Source of the DNA: Petunia secreta
Lineage: Eukaryota; Streptophyta; Magnoliopsida; Solanales; Solanaceae
Assembly: GCA_029990175.1 (NCBI GenBank)
Contig: JARKIP010000011.1
Location: 25,642,001 to 25,706,000 of the forward strand
DNA: 64,000 bases
Direction: 5' to 3'
The notes under the pieces were generated by a model. The model made no database searches and had not been told where the DNA came from. It worked only from the letters and a program-made list of their open reading frames with translations. The translations under genes were made by a program, and so were the position numbers. Below are positions 36,952 through 49,402 of this stretch, in pieces (within the stretch, counting starts at the first letter, position 1; the number at the start of each line of letters is the position of its first letter).

Positions 36952-37800
36952 CGTTCCTTTTTTTCATCTTCTGTTTTGTTTCTGTGTAGGCCTTCGAGCC
37001 CTTTGATGTAAATGTTTCTGTGGCCTTGGGCCTTTCATGAATGGACTTGTTTCTTGCATTCAATTGTTTCACACTTTCATTTTGCTTTATGAAGTGTTTT
37101 GAGCCGAACATGTAGAATAATTTTTCTTCAAGACTTAACTCGTATAATTCCGATGCGAACTTAGAATGACGTCTCGTTCTCGAGTTAATGCATTTAAAAT
37201 ATAGCCTCGGTATATAGGATCATAGAAATAAAGAGATATTGAATCAAGTTTATTTTATTGATGATATCAACGAGCCGCAATCGGCTTTTTACATAAGGCC
37301 TAGTCTAAGTAGAACTTAGGCGCAAAAACAAGTAAATAACATGCCACTATCGAGCGCAAATACAAAGTACTAATCTATTTCCTGGGCGCCAGTCCCCGGC
37401 TGCCAAATAGATAGACTTCGGTTGGGAGGCTCGAAGCTGACCTCGGCCGCATCCCACTTCTCACTTCCCTCAGTGTTCGGGTGTGAATCTTGATGAAGAT
37501 CGTCTTATCCGCTTCCTGAAAAGATCAAGCAAAGTAAAATGGGGGGTAAGTTCGAATATTTCGACCAAAGCCTTTGGAGCGTTTTTCGGCTCGAGGCTGT
37601 AGGTGAATTATAAATGATCAAGGAATGCTTACCTTGATTTTAAAAGTAATACCGCTTCAAATTGGAGATGTTCCAATTTCAAATGTTCGGGCTTGCCTTA
37701 CAAATCTTCGATCTGGTAAGATCCCTTTCCAATAATCGCTTTAACTATGTAAGGTCCTTCCTAATTTGCTATGAGTTTTTCCCCGTTCTTTTCCTTAGTC
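36952..37800. other. Spacer between the antisense gene and integrase
   Basis: No gene on either strand. The region separates the converging 3' ends of gag-pol (minus) and the antisense gene (plus), where transcripts from both should terminate. Confidence 0.5.
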
Positions 37801-37816
37801 GACTGATTTGAAGCCT

Positions 37817-38737
37817 TTAACACATAATCACTAACTCTAAAATCCCTAATTTGGCCTTCCTGTTGAGGTATGCCTCGATATGTCTTTTTTGTGTTGCTAA
37901 TCGAACCAAGGCTAAATCTTTTTTCTCCTCGAGTAAGTCCAACTCTATAGGCATGGCTTGTTGATTGAGATCTTCGGTGGTGTAGGCGTACTGAAGAATT
38001 GGTTCGCCCACTTGCACAGGAATAAGTTAGTCCATGCTATAAGCGAGGGAAAATGGGGTTTCACCGGTGCTGTTCTTCTCCATTGTTCGCATTGCCCACA
38101 ACACCCCTGGTAGCTCTTCGGGCCAAGGACATATTTTCGTATCAAGCCTCTTCTTGAGGTTTTCAACTATCACTCAGTTCGAAGATTCGGCTTGCCCATT
38201 GGCACTTGGGTGGTAGGGAGTCGACACTATTCTTTTTATTCCCCACTACTTAAGGATATCAGTGATAGCTGCCCCTATGAATTGTGGACCATTGTCGCTA
38301 GTGATCTCCTTTGAGATACCGAACCTGTAGATGATGTTCTTCTTGCTGAAATTGATCACCTCCTTCTGCCTAACTTTGGTGAAAGCTCCTGCTTCCACCC
38401 ATTTTGTGAAGTAGTCGGTTAAAACAAGAATAAACTGAACACCTCCTTTTCCCTTCGGTAAGGGGCCAATGGTATCTATCTCCCACTTCATGAAGGGCCA
38501 TGGTGATACGACCGTATGTAAAGGTTCAGCTTGCTGATAAATCATTCGGGCGTGGCGTTGACACTTGTCACATTTTTTCACGAAGGTCTTTGCGTCTGCG
38601 CTGATGGTGGGCCAATAGTACCCAGCCCGAAGTAATTTGCGCACTAAGGATTTTTCCCCCGAGTGGTTACCACACTCGCCCTCGTGTATTTCTGCCATCA
38701 CATATTTAGCTTCATCCAGACCCAAGCACTTGGCCAT
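37817..38737 (-). pseudogene. Integrase of the Tat/Retand-like element
   Basis: The HHCC zinc-binding end (EIHEGECGNHSGEK to KKCDKCQRHAR) is followed by the catalytic core with Asp in WEIDTIGPLP and Asp in TSDNGPQF. Glu is in STPYHPSANGQAESSN after an in-frame stop at 38246. The C-terminal part (VQVGEPILQYAYTTEDLNQQ, KRHIEAYLNRKAKLG) follows. All three DDE residues are present, but at least two in-frame stops prevent translation. Confidence 0.88.
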
Positions 38738-38918
38738 CGGCCGCTGTACAGTCTCCTATATAGCTTTTCCCAAATCATTAAGTATGAAGCCGCTTGAGTC
38801 CTTAATTGTTTTGCTTCTTTCTTATCTTGGGGGAGAGTCTCCGAGTCAAAGTAAGAGATAAATTTACTTCGCTAATACCATTTGTGGTCCACCGAGTTGA
38901 CTTCCTATTTCATTTCCT

Positions 38919-39480
38919 TCATTGAGCGGAAAGCAACCGAACCACTAAATAAGTCCCCGAGTGTTCTTCGTCCATCGCCAAACCCAAATTTGCTAAGGCA
39001 TCGGCTTCAGAATTTTCTTCTTGAGGTACTTGTTTGACTTGCCATTCTTGAAATTGAGCCAAGATTCGTTGTGCTCGGATCAACAATTGCTGCATTCTGG
39101 GCTCACGAGCCGTGTATTCACCGAGCATTTGTTTACCACCAGTTGCGAACCACACCTTAATTCGACTCTTTCTACCCCCATCTCTTTGGCTAGTTCCAAG
39201 CCTGCTAAGGCCGCTTCGTACTCGGCCTCATTGTTGGTCACCTTTTTAAACTGAACTGAATGCCTGACTTTCTCTCAGGTGGGCGCTATCAACACTATGC
39301 CTAATCCCGAAGCCTTAGAATTAGTTGCCCCATCGGTGTTGAGTACCCAGAATCCCGAAGTCGATCCCTTTGATATCGAGTTCTCCTTTTCAGCTTCGGG
39401 TAAGATCCCAACACTAAAATCAGCCACGAAGTCAGCCAAGACTTGGGATTTAATGGCTGTTCGGGGTTGATAGGTGATAT
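38919..39480 (-). pseudogene. Second (archaeal-like) RNase H, Tat lineage
   Basis: WVLNTDGATNSKASGLGIVL (about 39350-39290) carries the first Asp. NNEAEYEAALAGLELAKEMG (about 39240-39180) carries the catalytic Glu, and VPQEENSEADALANLG (about 39030-38985) the last Asp. A frame break separates the halves near 39250. A second RNase H after the classical one is a hallmark of Tat elements. Confidence 0.85.
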
Positions 39481-39489
39481 CATATTCAC

Positions 39490-40509
39490 TTAATCCTAAT
39501 GCCTATTTAGACAACCTCCCCGACAACTCCGGTTTATACAATATACTTCTTAGGGGGAAGGCGGTAACTACCACTATTGGATGACACTGAAAATAGGGTC
39601 GTAGTTTCCAAGCAGTAACAATTAAAGCAAGTACTAGTTTTTCAAAATGAGGGTACATGGTCTCAACATCGAGGGGTGTTTTTTGCTCACATAGTAAATA
39701 GGCTGCTGCTTGTCATCCTCTTCCCAAACCAACACAGCGCTAACTGATACCTCGGACACAGCCAAGTAAACTAGCAAAGTTTCACCATCTTTTGGCTTGG
39801 TGAGCAATGACACGTTACCCAGATAGCGTTTCAAGTCCCTCAGTGCTTCTTTACACTCCGGTGTCCACTCGAAGTGATTATTCTTCTTTAAGACCGAGAA
39901 GAATTTTTGGCATCGTTCTGAAGACCTTGAGATAAATCTACTCAAGGCAGCGACTTAGCCAATCAAGTGTTGAACTTCCTTCACCCCGATTAACTCGTCG
40001 GGGATTTCCTCAATAGCTCTGATCTTGTCTGGATTGGCTTCGATCCCACGCTCAAAGACTATGAATCCCAAAAATTTGCCCGACCCCACACCGAAGGCAC
40101 ACTTTTCAGGATTCAACTTCATGTTGTATTGCCTTAGAACAGCGAAGGCTTCTCTCAGATGGCTTAGGTGGTCCTCCATCCGAATAGATTTGATCAGCAT
40201 ATCGTCTATGTAAACCTCCATAGACTTTCCAATGTAATCTTTGAACATGCGACACACTAGCCTTTATTATGTCGCACCAGCGTTCTTCAGACCTAAGGGC
40301 ATTACTTTGTAGCAGAAGGTACCTCGGTCAGTGATGAACAAGGTCTTTTCTTCATCCTTTGGGTCCATGAGAATTTGGTTATACCCCGAATAGGCGTCTA
40401 ATAAGGTTAATAATTTGTGTCCAGTGGAGTCTATTAACCTGTCTATCTGTGGCAGTGGATAAGAGTCCTTGGGGCAAGCTTTGTTTAGATCTGTATAATC
40501 CACACACAT
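39490..40509 (-). pseudogene. Reverse transcriptase and first RNase H of the Tat/Retand-like element
   Basis: The fingers/palm read CVDYTDLNKACPKDSYPLPQ, LLDAYSGYNQI, and after a stop VYIDDMLIKS, the catalytic box. The palm continues KCAFGVGSGKFLGFIV, then the thumb (SRFISRSSERCQKFF) and RNase H start (LLVYLAVSEVSVSAVLVWE). Single stops break it near 40260, 39950 and 39634. All major motifs remain in order, so decay is by point changes rather than deletion. Confidence 0.9.
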
Positions 40510-40661
40510 TCTCTACTTGCCATTCTTTTTTAGCACAACAATGACGTTAGCCAGCCATTGGGGGTATTTCACCTCTCTTATGAAGCCATTCTCTTGCAGC
40601 TTCATAGTTTCATCCTCGATTGCTTTCTTTTTTACACCAGCATGCGGCCTTTTCTTTTGTT

Positions 40662-41400
40662 TTACTGGGTAAAACGTGGGTCCACATTCAATTTATGGGT
40701 CATGATCTCCGGATCGATACCGACCATATCTGAATGGGACCAAGCAAAGCAATCATTGTTGGACTTCAAAAATTCGATTATGGCTCTCTTCGACTCTGGG
40801 TCCAACTCCAAGCTGACAAACACTTTCATGTCTGGAAAATCTTTCGATAACGTGAAATATTCCAACTCCTCAATAGTCGAATCCTCGACTTTTTATTTCC
40901 GAGGTTCTTGGATGCATACCGCGATCTTCTCGGTTGCTTCTAGGGGGTCATCTAGGGAACTTGACCTTCCCTCTTTGTTTGACCCTGGTTGCATTGGTTG
41001 CTATTTCTTTGGTCCGGTCGGGACGACTCCACTCTTCAGTGCAACCGAATAGCACTCTCTCGCTACTCGTTGCTCTCCTTCAATCGAACGAACTCCCCAT
41101 GGGGTAAGAAATTTGATCAATTGGTGGAGAGTAGCTGGAACAGCCTCCATGGACTGAATCCATGGTCTACCAAGGATCACAGTATACGCCATGTCCTCGG
41201 GCAGAAATTGAAACAGTGTCTCCTTGCAAACTCCTTCGGCGTATGTTTTGAGCGTAATTTTGCCCAATGTCTTTTCGATGGAGTTGTTGAAGCCAGTCAA
41301 CACAGTTGCTTTTGGGACAACCTCTCCCTTTAACCACATCTTTTTTACGGCCCCGTAGCTGATTATGTTGACAGAGCTACTGGGGTCAATTAAAACTCGT
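40662..41400 (-). pseudogene. Aspartic protease and pro-RT linker
   Basis: VLIDPSSSVNIISYGAVKKM (about 41395-41340) is the active-site region; the canonical D-[ST/P]-G is DPS here, so the Gly is missing. YTVILGRPWIQSMEAVPAT follows at about 41185. The linker (YFTLSKDFPDMKVFVSLELD and NDCFAWSHSDMVGIDPEI at 40865-40662) is typical of the region before RT. Confidence 0.8.
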
Positions 41401-41600
41401 TGATATCCGAGTCGTTTATCCTTAGCATGATGACCAAAGCATCGTGATGGGGAAACATCATCCCATCACAGTCATCGTCATAGAACACAATTTCCTTTCT
41501 CGAGCCTCCAACACGAGCTCCATAGTAATCAACAGCTTTGAAAACTTCTTAGCAGCTGTGAAATTCACCCCATTCACCTCTGACCCCCCGGTGATCACAT

Positions 41601-43299
41601 TCACCACTCGTTCAGGGGGTGGCACCCGAGGTATTTGTCCATCACCTCGGTTCTTTTTGTAGTTTTCCTTCCCATATTGGTGAGGAATTCAGCCAGCACG
41701 CCCTTCTTCAGCAAGTGCTCCACCTCGAAGCGCAAGGCTTTGCAGTTCTCGGTGCGATAACCGTAGTCTGCATGAAACTCACAGTGTAGATTTTGATCTC
41801 TTTTGTTAGCAGGAGTCCTCATGTCCTTCGGTGCTCTTACCCCAGCCATCCCTTTCACTACATTGACCAACTCCGAGGTCGATATGTTGAAGTTGTAACC
41901 GGGGATACAATATAATTCCTTATTCTTTGAAACCAGAGCTGGGCTCAAGGGGTTTCTTGGGTTCGTACTGGGGGGAACCTTTCTACCGAGGCGCTGGCTT
42001 ACATGCGCATTTCCAAGCCTTTGACTAACAGGCTGCCTCGACGAAGTGTACGGTTCATATCAACCCTTCAAGTTTCCTCGTGACGCCTTGGCGTGATATG
42101 AGGACTCAGATCGATTCTTGTAATTATAACTTCGGCCATTATTCTTCCACTCGGCTTCCTCCAACCTTATCCTGGTATATGCCCTATTGTGCAAATCGTC
42201 CCATTTCAAGGTTTGATATTGCTAGAGCTCTTTTCGCAATTCAGCAGCAGCCTCAGAGTTTCGAGCGTTAATGCATTTTTCGAACGCCATGATGGCCAAA
42301 GTATCATCCATGGGAGGCAACTCCATGCGTTTGGCGTGAAAACGCTCGAGGAAGTCTTTGAGTGGCTCGCCGGGCCGTTGTTTGACTTCAAATATATCCT
42401 CCTTCCTTTGGAGGATTTTCTGTGTCCCGGTATGAGCTTTAACAAATGCGTTAACAAGCTTCTTAAAAGTAGAAATTGACTTCGATGGTAGATGCATGTA
42501 CCAGCGTAATGCTCCCTTCTCCAAAGATTCGTCGGTTTTTTTCAAAAATATCGACTCATTTCTATCTCGTTAAGTCGTTACTCAACACCATTGACATGTA
42601 TTCGGTCACATGTTCAACGGGGTCAGTAGTCCAATCATACTTTTTTAGAAATAAAATCTTGAAATATTTTGGAGTTGGTGCTGGAGCAGCCTTGGGCTTA
42701 AACGGAAATTTTCTATATTGGTCAATATCAAGAGCATCTTAAGTCTTAGTCACCCTAGGGACGCTTTCAAGTCATTTTTCCACGCGCGCTTTGATACGGG
42801 CCTCGACTCGGGCTTTAATCTCCTTGCATAGCTTTTCAATGTCTACCGAGGAGGTAGTTTCTGCCACGGTGGGAATCATCCTGAAGTATGGCGTGGTGCT
42901 CGGTATTGTCCCCGAACCCCCATATATGACCCCATTTTGAGGTCCCCCTATTATCGTGCCTGTAGGAACGAATGGCGGGATGCCTCAACTTGGAACCTGG
43001 ACTCCATTCGGAGTTGAGCTATTCCTCGCCTCTAACAAGGCATGAAATTCAGCATTAATGTTAGCCTGCTCGGCTTGCTGCTCTTGAAGAGCTTTCAGGG
43101 TGGAAATAACGTAGGCCTGAAAGGCTTCGGTTGAAGCCGAAGATGAAGGATTTGTTGCTGGTGATATTAGAGGTGCATTGGAGTTTGGGTTCGATTGAAC
43201 GCTAGCCTGTCCATCGGGAGTTGGCTGAGGTTCAACGGGATTTCTACTATTGTCAGCCATCTTGTCGAATAAAAGCTGGAATCCAAACGAAAAAGACAT
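41601..43299 (-). pseudogene. gag of the Tat/Retand-like element
   Basis: The likely start is MADNSRNPVEPQPTPDG at about 43259, about 90 bp after the PBS; the upstream Met at 43299 is less likely. The capsid domain includes ALRWYMHLPSKSISTFKKLV and KQRPGEPLKDFLERFHAKRM (42545-42222). A zinc-knuckle-like CEFHADYGYRTENC with LRFEVEHLLKKG lies near 41800-41700. The segments are in different frames with stops between them. Confidence 0.8.
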
Positions 43300-43331
43300 T
43301 CAACTTTGGAACAAAGTGTTTATGCTCGTAT

Positions 43332-43349
43332 TCCCCACAGACGACGCCA
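43332..43349 (-). other. Primer-binding site of the Tat/Retand-like element
   Basis: TGGCGTCGTCTGTGGGGA on the minus strand begins three bases after the 5' LTR. Its TGG start and position fit a PBS. I do not assign the tRNA with certainty. Confidence 0.75.
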
Positions 43350-43352
43350 ATT

Positions 43353-43912
43353 TGTATTGGCCTAAACTGTTCTTAGGACACAAATCGAATTTGGATTGCG
43401 AATACAGGAAAAACGATGTATCAAAGTCGAGATATGAACAACGATGAAGGAAAAAATATAAGTAAAAGAACGAGATTTCAATATATGCCAATGAGTACAA
43501 ATTTTTCCAAAGTTTCTGTATGTATTTCTGAATGATAACATTGTAAAATGAGAAGCTATTTATAGATAGCGGATGCACAAGGCCATGATCCACGTTCCCA
43601 TTAAGCTCTGCGTGTCTCAAACTCTCAGGTAGTAGAGTAAGTGGGTCGAAATAAGGGGAAAACTATTTACTGCAAACGGCCTTATTTACCGAAGCTCAAG
43701 CTATTATCTTCGAGTGCATGGCTTTGCAATCAACCGAAGTGACATTTTACCGAGGCAAAATATCTTACTTCCTTTCCTCGGTCGTTAACTTCGGTTTCTG
43801 ACTTTGGGGGCCTATGACTCACCTTGGCTCGCAGCTTGCCAACACCTGTCCGGTTAGCTCCAAATTATGTTACCGAGGTGCCATGTAGACGAGTCGATTT
43901 TTACCCAATACA
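43353..43912 (-). repeat. 5' LTR of the Tat/Retand-like element
   Basis: 560 bp, colinear with 33095-33655 and with the same inverted ends. A TATA-like CTATAAATAG lies on the minus strand near 43556-43566. Confidence 0.95.
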
Positions 43913-43917
43913 GTGGC

Positions 43918-44654
43918 TAGTTGTGGTGGTTTACAATCCTGGTGGTGGCGGGTAGTGGTGGATATCTATTCTGGTAGTGCAGTGGTAGTTAGTTATCGTA
44001 ATATATGGAGTGTGATGAACCTCTTAATGATATTAAGATTTTATTCAAAATAGAAATGATACAGATCGATTAAAAGTTATAAAGTGGTTAAATGTTAATA
44101 AAAAAAATACGCTTAATGCTTTGAGGTCGGAACCATCCATATTCAGACCTGCATTAAGGGTAGACATATGAGGGCTAGTCGTAAAATAGACCAAAGTATT
44201 CCGTAAGTAGCAATGCCCGAACCTAATGTCACAAAGCTAAGACTGGACTAGAAATGACGCCTTCAAAGTTAAAACTCATAGTTTGCACATTGCCCACTTC
44301 TTCAAGACTCTATGGAAGATTCTATGAGATCACTCACTAGCCAACTAGCCATAGTGGTCTTACAGTATGTTCGGTTTACATATAATAACACTCATATTCC
44401 CTTTACTTAATTAGGTACTCATGAGCTACATTATCAATTTACTTGAAATCCCAAAATTCGTTAAGTATGAATTAATCCTAATTCGGTATGAACAACATCT
44501 ACACATCGTCATAGATTGACAAACTATTGAGCTACTTGTACCGTTAGTGATTGAACTAGATTTAACTTATCCCCTAGCCACAACGACCATTAATATATCT
44601 TAATTCGACTTTCCATCAATCAATTCTTAATGAGATACCCAAAATTTTATTAAG
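43918..44654. other. Right part of the GT-rich tract, then unclassified sequence
   Basis: 43918-43985 continues the GGTGGT-rich tract split by the gypsy element. The rest, to the solo LTR, is AT-rich sequence in which I see no gene. Confidence 0.6.
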
Positions 44655-46643
44655 CTCTTTGTAATCACCTAATTTTGGCACCAAAATTTTTAAAATTGCT
44701 CAAAATAGTCGTATTAGATTCTTAGGACGTTTCGTCAAATTTTTCTGGATTTCTAGTGTTTGTTCTAACTAAATTTGTCATTAATTAGGAAGTACAATGT
44801 GAAAATTAACAAAAATTGCTTGTTAGGTGCTTAATTGGGATTCTATGTTTAATTGTGATGTTAGTATAAATTATGTGATTTTAATTTTTGGTTAATTTAG
44901 TATTGTTTAAAGTAATGTAGTGCCTTTAAGTGGCAATTTGTGCAAAACATGTAGCCGAATGCCCCAACCCGCGAGCCCACTTCTAGACCCGGCCGACCTC
45001 CCCAATATATAAGCTTGAATCCCCAATTTTTTCCCCATTTACACAAAAAAACTCAGAAAATAGGCAAACCCTTGCCAAATTTTTCTAAGCCCGCCGGAAA
45101 TCGCCTCCGTCGTGCATCCACCGTGCCTCCGCTGCTCTGCCGCCACCGGCCACCACCTCCGGTGGCCGAAAAAATATAAAAATACACCATTTGAAAGATC
45201 TCGGCCCCCTCTTTCCATTTCCGTTGTTGGTTTCTTCAAAAAGTGAATCGATTTTCGTAGATCGAGCTTTCAAATTTGGTGAAAACTTCAAACTCCGGTA
45301 AGTTTTACTCGTTTGTTAGTTTTATCTATTTCTTTCTCTCCCCTTACCCTTTCCCATCCCATTTCTCTGTCTCTTTCCTGTTTCTATTCGTTTTTTCTTC
45401 TTCTTATTTTTCTTTCTCCTTTTCTGTTGAGGGACTGTGATGTTGTTTGGAGGGGGCTGTGGGGGTTATGTTGAACGGAGGTGATGATGGGCTGTTTGTG
45501 ACCTGTGGGGGTTATGTTGAACGAGTGTGTGATGTTGGCATTTTGGAGGGGCTGTGATTTTGGTTTTTGTTTGGATGTTGCTACTGTTTTTGCTTAGGAA
45601 GTGTTAATAGGGACTAGGCGAGGCTGTGATGATCACTTGTAGTGGAGGGGCTGTTTTTCTGTCATTTGTCGAGGCCGTGGTGCGAGGCAATGTGGGCAGT
45701 GCTGTGACGTTTGAAGTGAGGCAGCGACGAGCAAAGGCAGCGAGGCGAGGTAGCATAGTAGTTTGCTTAGTAATGCAGCGAGCGAGGTCGCAAACCAGTA
45801 GCGGAACTTTGATTGGCTGAGATTTGTTGACTCGGTTAGATAAAATCTTAATTCATTTCCCTTTCTTTTCATATGTTGTTCAGTTTATGCTTAGCGATAA
45901 AATAGTAGCGTTTAGTTATGGAAAATATGTACAGACTGTTTTAGCAATAAAGTCGATGTTAATTAGTCGTTGAAAATCCCTGTTTGTGTAGTATAATCCA
46001 TGAATCATGTGTAGAAAATATGTGTTGTTTGCTGCCTTATTCATTAGATTTTGTTGTATATATATACCTGTGTGTTTCGGCTCAGTTCGGGTATGAAATA
46101 TTTTGCTTTCTTTGTTTAACTCTTGCCTGATCGTAGTAAGCAACCGGAAATGTGATTTAGCATTGCATATCATCCTTTTTCTCTGTTAACAACCTTGGTT
46201 AGTATGTTAAGCTAGTAATTAGTTTCAATAATTAGTCGATGATGTTGTCATGGCTGCTTATTAGTAGTTTTAAGCATGGTTTTGCACAATTTGGTTCTTA
46301 TGTCATTGTTATTTTATGGTATTGGTTTGAACATTTAGTCTGGACTTGATAACTTAGGATTATAATGCTTTAAAAAACACCTTTAGTTAGCTTTGAGTCT
46401 GGTAGATGGGGTCTGGGAGTTCAAGTAGTCTTGTTTGGCAACTTTGAACTCAATTGAGTAGGAACTCAACTATGGGACGAGTTGGTTACTTTAGTTTGTT
46501 TGCCCTTTGTTTTGGACTGCGTTTGGCTTAGTCTAGTCATAAAGTAAGCTCTGGTTGTATTTTAGTATAGTTTAGTTAGTTTGGGGCTGATTTAGCTTGT
46601 TTGGTTGGGTCATAGTCCTTCTAGTTAGTGTAATGAGTATTGG

Positions 46644-46662
46644 GGGTCCTTTTAAAGGACCC
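46644..46662. other. 19-nt palindrome in the solo LTR
   Basis: GGGTCCTTTTAAAGGACCC has perfect 9-bp arms around one base. Confidence 0.9.
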
Positions 46663-46765
46663 TACTTATATTATTTCAGCTTTTTAGGGCTGTTTTGGCT
46701 GCTGAAATAGTCATTTTTCAGCTGCTCTACTATGCTGAAAATAGCCAAAAAAAACACTCAAGTGT

Positions 46766-46810
46766 AGGGGTGTGGGCTTGTACTTTTGTACAAGTCTACA
46801 CCACACCCCT
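46766..46810 (+). promoter_or_regulatory. Long hairpin immediately upstream of an LTR TATA box
   Basis: Outer arms AGGGGTGTGG (46766-46775) and CCACACCCCT (46801-46810) pair perfectly. Inner arms CTTGTAC/GTACAAG enclose TTTT. The TATA-like CTATAAATAG starts 17 bp downstream at 46828. Confidence 0.75.
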
Positions 46811-48527
46811 TTGCCTTCACTTTTAGCTATAAATAGGGCATTGAATGCCCTTATTTATGAGACAAGAACCAGCTGAAAAAATAACAAAAAGCAGATCTGA
46901 AATTTGTGGGGAAAAAAAGAAAATAGTGAGTTTTTGAGAGGAAAAGAATTTAGAACTAAAAGAGTTCTACTTTAGGAGTCTTTTAGGATCTAAATTCTTG
47001 AGTTCAAAACATAGTTAAAGGGTGTTGAAGGGCTATCTTAGTTGCTGTTGTTCGTTGGCTTTTGGTCAAGCAAAATGATGGTATGATTGTTTCTTTGGAG
47101 GACCAACTCATAGGTAAATTTCCAGACTTGCTTCTTGTATGTATTTATCATGTTTAAAGTCTGAAATATACAAGTAATGGTTCTGAATCAGCTCATAAAA
47201 GTTAGCCTTGCTTATATTATACTCTGCATGTTATTATGTTATGTATGTTAAGGCTGGAACTATGAATATATTTTGGCTCATTTATATTTCTTGGATGTTT
47301 TAATAAGTGGGTTTATCCTTGGCCCGTAAGTAAGTTTTAAAACCAGCCACGTTTTCATTAGGAGTTAAAAAAAAATAGTGCAATAGTTAAATTTTGAAGT
47401 AATATGTCGTTTAAATAAATCTCAGTTTAGGTGAAGTAGCTATTTTGTGAAATTGCAATTTAGTCTTTGTTTAGTTTGGTAAGTAAAGAGAAAAAAAATG
47501 GGCTTTAGCCTCAAATCTGGACTGTTTTTGAAAAATGGACACTTAGAACATTTTTATTGGAATCTGGACTTGTGTTGCAATTGCTTAATTTTCAAAACAA
47601 ATTTTTGATACAAATAGGCGAACTTAGGAATTTCGTTTCACTTTTGAAAAAATCAAACAAAGGATAAATGAGATATGGCTAAGGAATTAAATCAAGGGGT
47701 TGCTTTGGACAATTTGCAATCTGGAATGTTTAAATTCTTTCAAACACACTTGAAATAAATTTGGAGCTTGAGCTAAAATGAGAAATGGTTTGAATATAAA
47801 TGTGTATATATTAGGTCATTTAGTTTTGCGTTGAAATGAAAGAAACGTGATTGTTTAAATTTGTAAAGGTAAGCCCGCTTTAACAAATAGCTCACTTTTT
47901 CAATTAAGGTCCAATATGATACGACATTTACAAATGGAATTTGTAACTCATGTTTCAATTAATAAAGGCAAATTTAGGAGTTGCAACTAGCCACTTAATA
48001 AAATTAGCAATCGAATTCGTTAAAATGCAGATTAGGAAAACGATAAGTGTGACTTGTGGTCCGCTTATTACACGAAAAATAAATTAATTCTAAATTAGTT
48101 ATTTTTTTAAAGTTAATTAAAGTCTTTTAAAAATAGACCAGTCCTTTGTGAGGTTGGAAATGCGCAATACATTTTATTTATTTTTGAATTAAAGTGTAAA
48201 TTCAAATCAACAACAAAAGATAACAACCATATTTTAATAAATTTAAAATGAGACAATAAAGCAACTGTGCTCGGCACAGGACTCGAGGGTGCCTAATACC
48301 TTCCCGAGAGTCAACTGAGGACCTTACCCAAAATCTCTGACGCAGACCATTAGACTTGTCAAAAGGTGTTCTAGGACACCACTTTGGTGACTTGGCACAC
48401 CTTTAACTATGTCAAGTGGCGACTCTAAGTTCTCTGTAAATATTTGTGTACCTTGAAACACCAGTCACGAGCCTTTAAATAACACTTCCCCGCAGTTAAT
48501 ATATTTTTTTTAGAGCGTGACACTCTT

Positions 48528-49177
48528 GTGTTTCATTATTTTCTATCACGATCAATACAAATCAACTTCAATTTTGAAAATTGTAAAAGAAAGCTAGATG
48601 CACGTTGTCATTTTGTTGGTTTTTTCTTCTTCTTTTTTTTTTAATTTTGGAAATGATCTCCTACACTTACTGACAATTTGAATAAAATAATATGATTTTG
48701 CAAAGATCTCTTATATTATTCTTATTAATCTCCTAAAAAAATTCATATAACTAAAAGGACTAGAAAAATAAATTAAATCTCCATGCGTATGTATTAGTTA
48801 TTGGCTTTTTTAGTGTCAAGAAAGAAATTTATGTTGGAATTAATCAGGGACAAATGGAAGTTTGATACTTTATGTGAGTTTTTAGAGAGAGAAAAGCGGG
48901 TGCAGTTAAAAATCTATCCGCACTATATTAACGCTAAACAAATAGATGTATATTCTGCCCATGAACTTCTAACGTTTAACAAGGATAAATGAATATACAT
49001 ACATGATGGTGTTTGGATTTATTTTGTAAAAATAGTTTATAAGTTAAAACTAAAAGTAATAAGTTGGGAATACCTAAATTTCAACTTTTTTCTTTTTTTT
49101 ATTTTTTATTTTTGTATTTTATAGATATAAAAATACGTGCTTAAAGCACTTTTTATTTCTTTTAAATACTACAAATA
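48528..49177. other. AT-rich spacer
   Basis: No gene. A 63-aa frame at 48801-48992 has no recognisable domain. Confidence 0.5.
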
Positions 49178-49182
49178 ATAAA

Positions 49183-49402
49183 TGTTGAAGACTAATTCAA
49201 TATCGATATAGAAGACCTAAATAGATTAGGTTTCATTATTAAGTAGTTTATTTAATTCATGTCTAGTTAGGTTTTAGTAAAATCATATTAGAATAGGTTT
49301 TACAGTTAAAGTAGGTTTTGTTTGTTATTATAAATAGGGGTGCTACCCTCTATTATATTGTGTGGTGCATAAGAATAGATCAATATATCTTATTTTTCTA
49401 CA
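49183..49402 (+). repeat. 5' LTR of the TRIM
   Basis: 220 bp; TATAAATAGG at 49329-49338 is a good TATA box. Confidence 0.93.

Larger units (their letters stand above)
33095..43912 (-). mobile_element. Full-length Tat/Retand-like Ty3/gypsy retrotransposon
   Basis: A 5-bp TSD gtggc (33090-33094 and 43913-43917) and two ~560-bp LTRs (TGTATTGG...CCAATACA) define a 10.8-kb element read on the minus strand: 5' LTR, PBS, gag, protease, RT, two RNase H domains and integrase. A further 3.3-kb region carries an antisense, intron-containing gene before the polypurine tract and 3' LTR. The dual RNase H and the antisense gene place it in the Tat lineage. Multiple stops make gag-pol non-functional. LTRs differ at about 8% of sites by eye. 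Confidence 0.95.
44660..48522 (+). mobile_element. 3.9-kb solo LTR (Ogre-like)
   Basis: It starts TGTAATCACC, ends GAGCGTGACA, and is flanked by a perfect 5-bp TSD ctctt (44655-44659 and 48523-48527). There is no PBS, gag-pol or second LTR, so it is a solo LTR left by recombination. The last 300 bp ('ctcgagggtgcctaatacct', 'caagtggcgactct') resemble ends of very long Ogre/Tat LTRs (from memory). TATA-like boxes lie near 45004 (weak) and at 46828-46837 (CTATAAATAG). The small frames inside are not genes. Confidence 0.85.

Noticed and set aside
45039..45872. Gly/Arg-rich frames near 45039-45291 and 45626-45872
   Set aside because: They lie inside the solo LTR on opposite strands, in GC-rich leader-like sequence, without any domain.
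49183..49402. Retrozyme (hammerhead-bearing miniature LTR element)
   Set aside because: No CTGATGA...GAAA hammerhead core is visible in either LTR.
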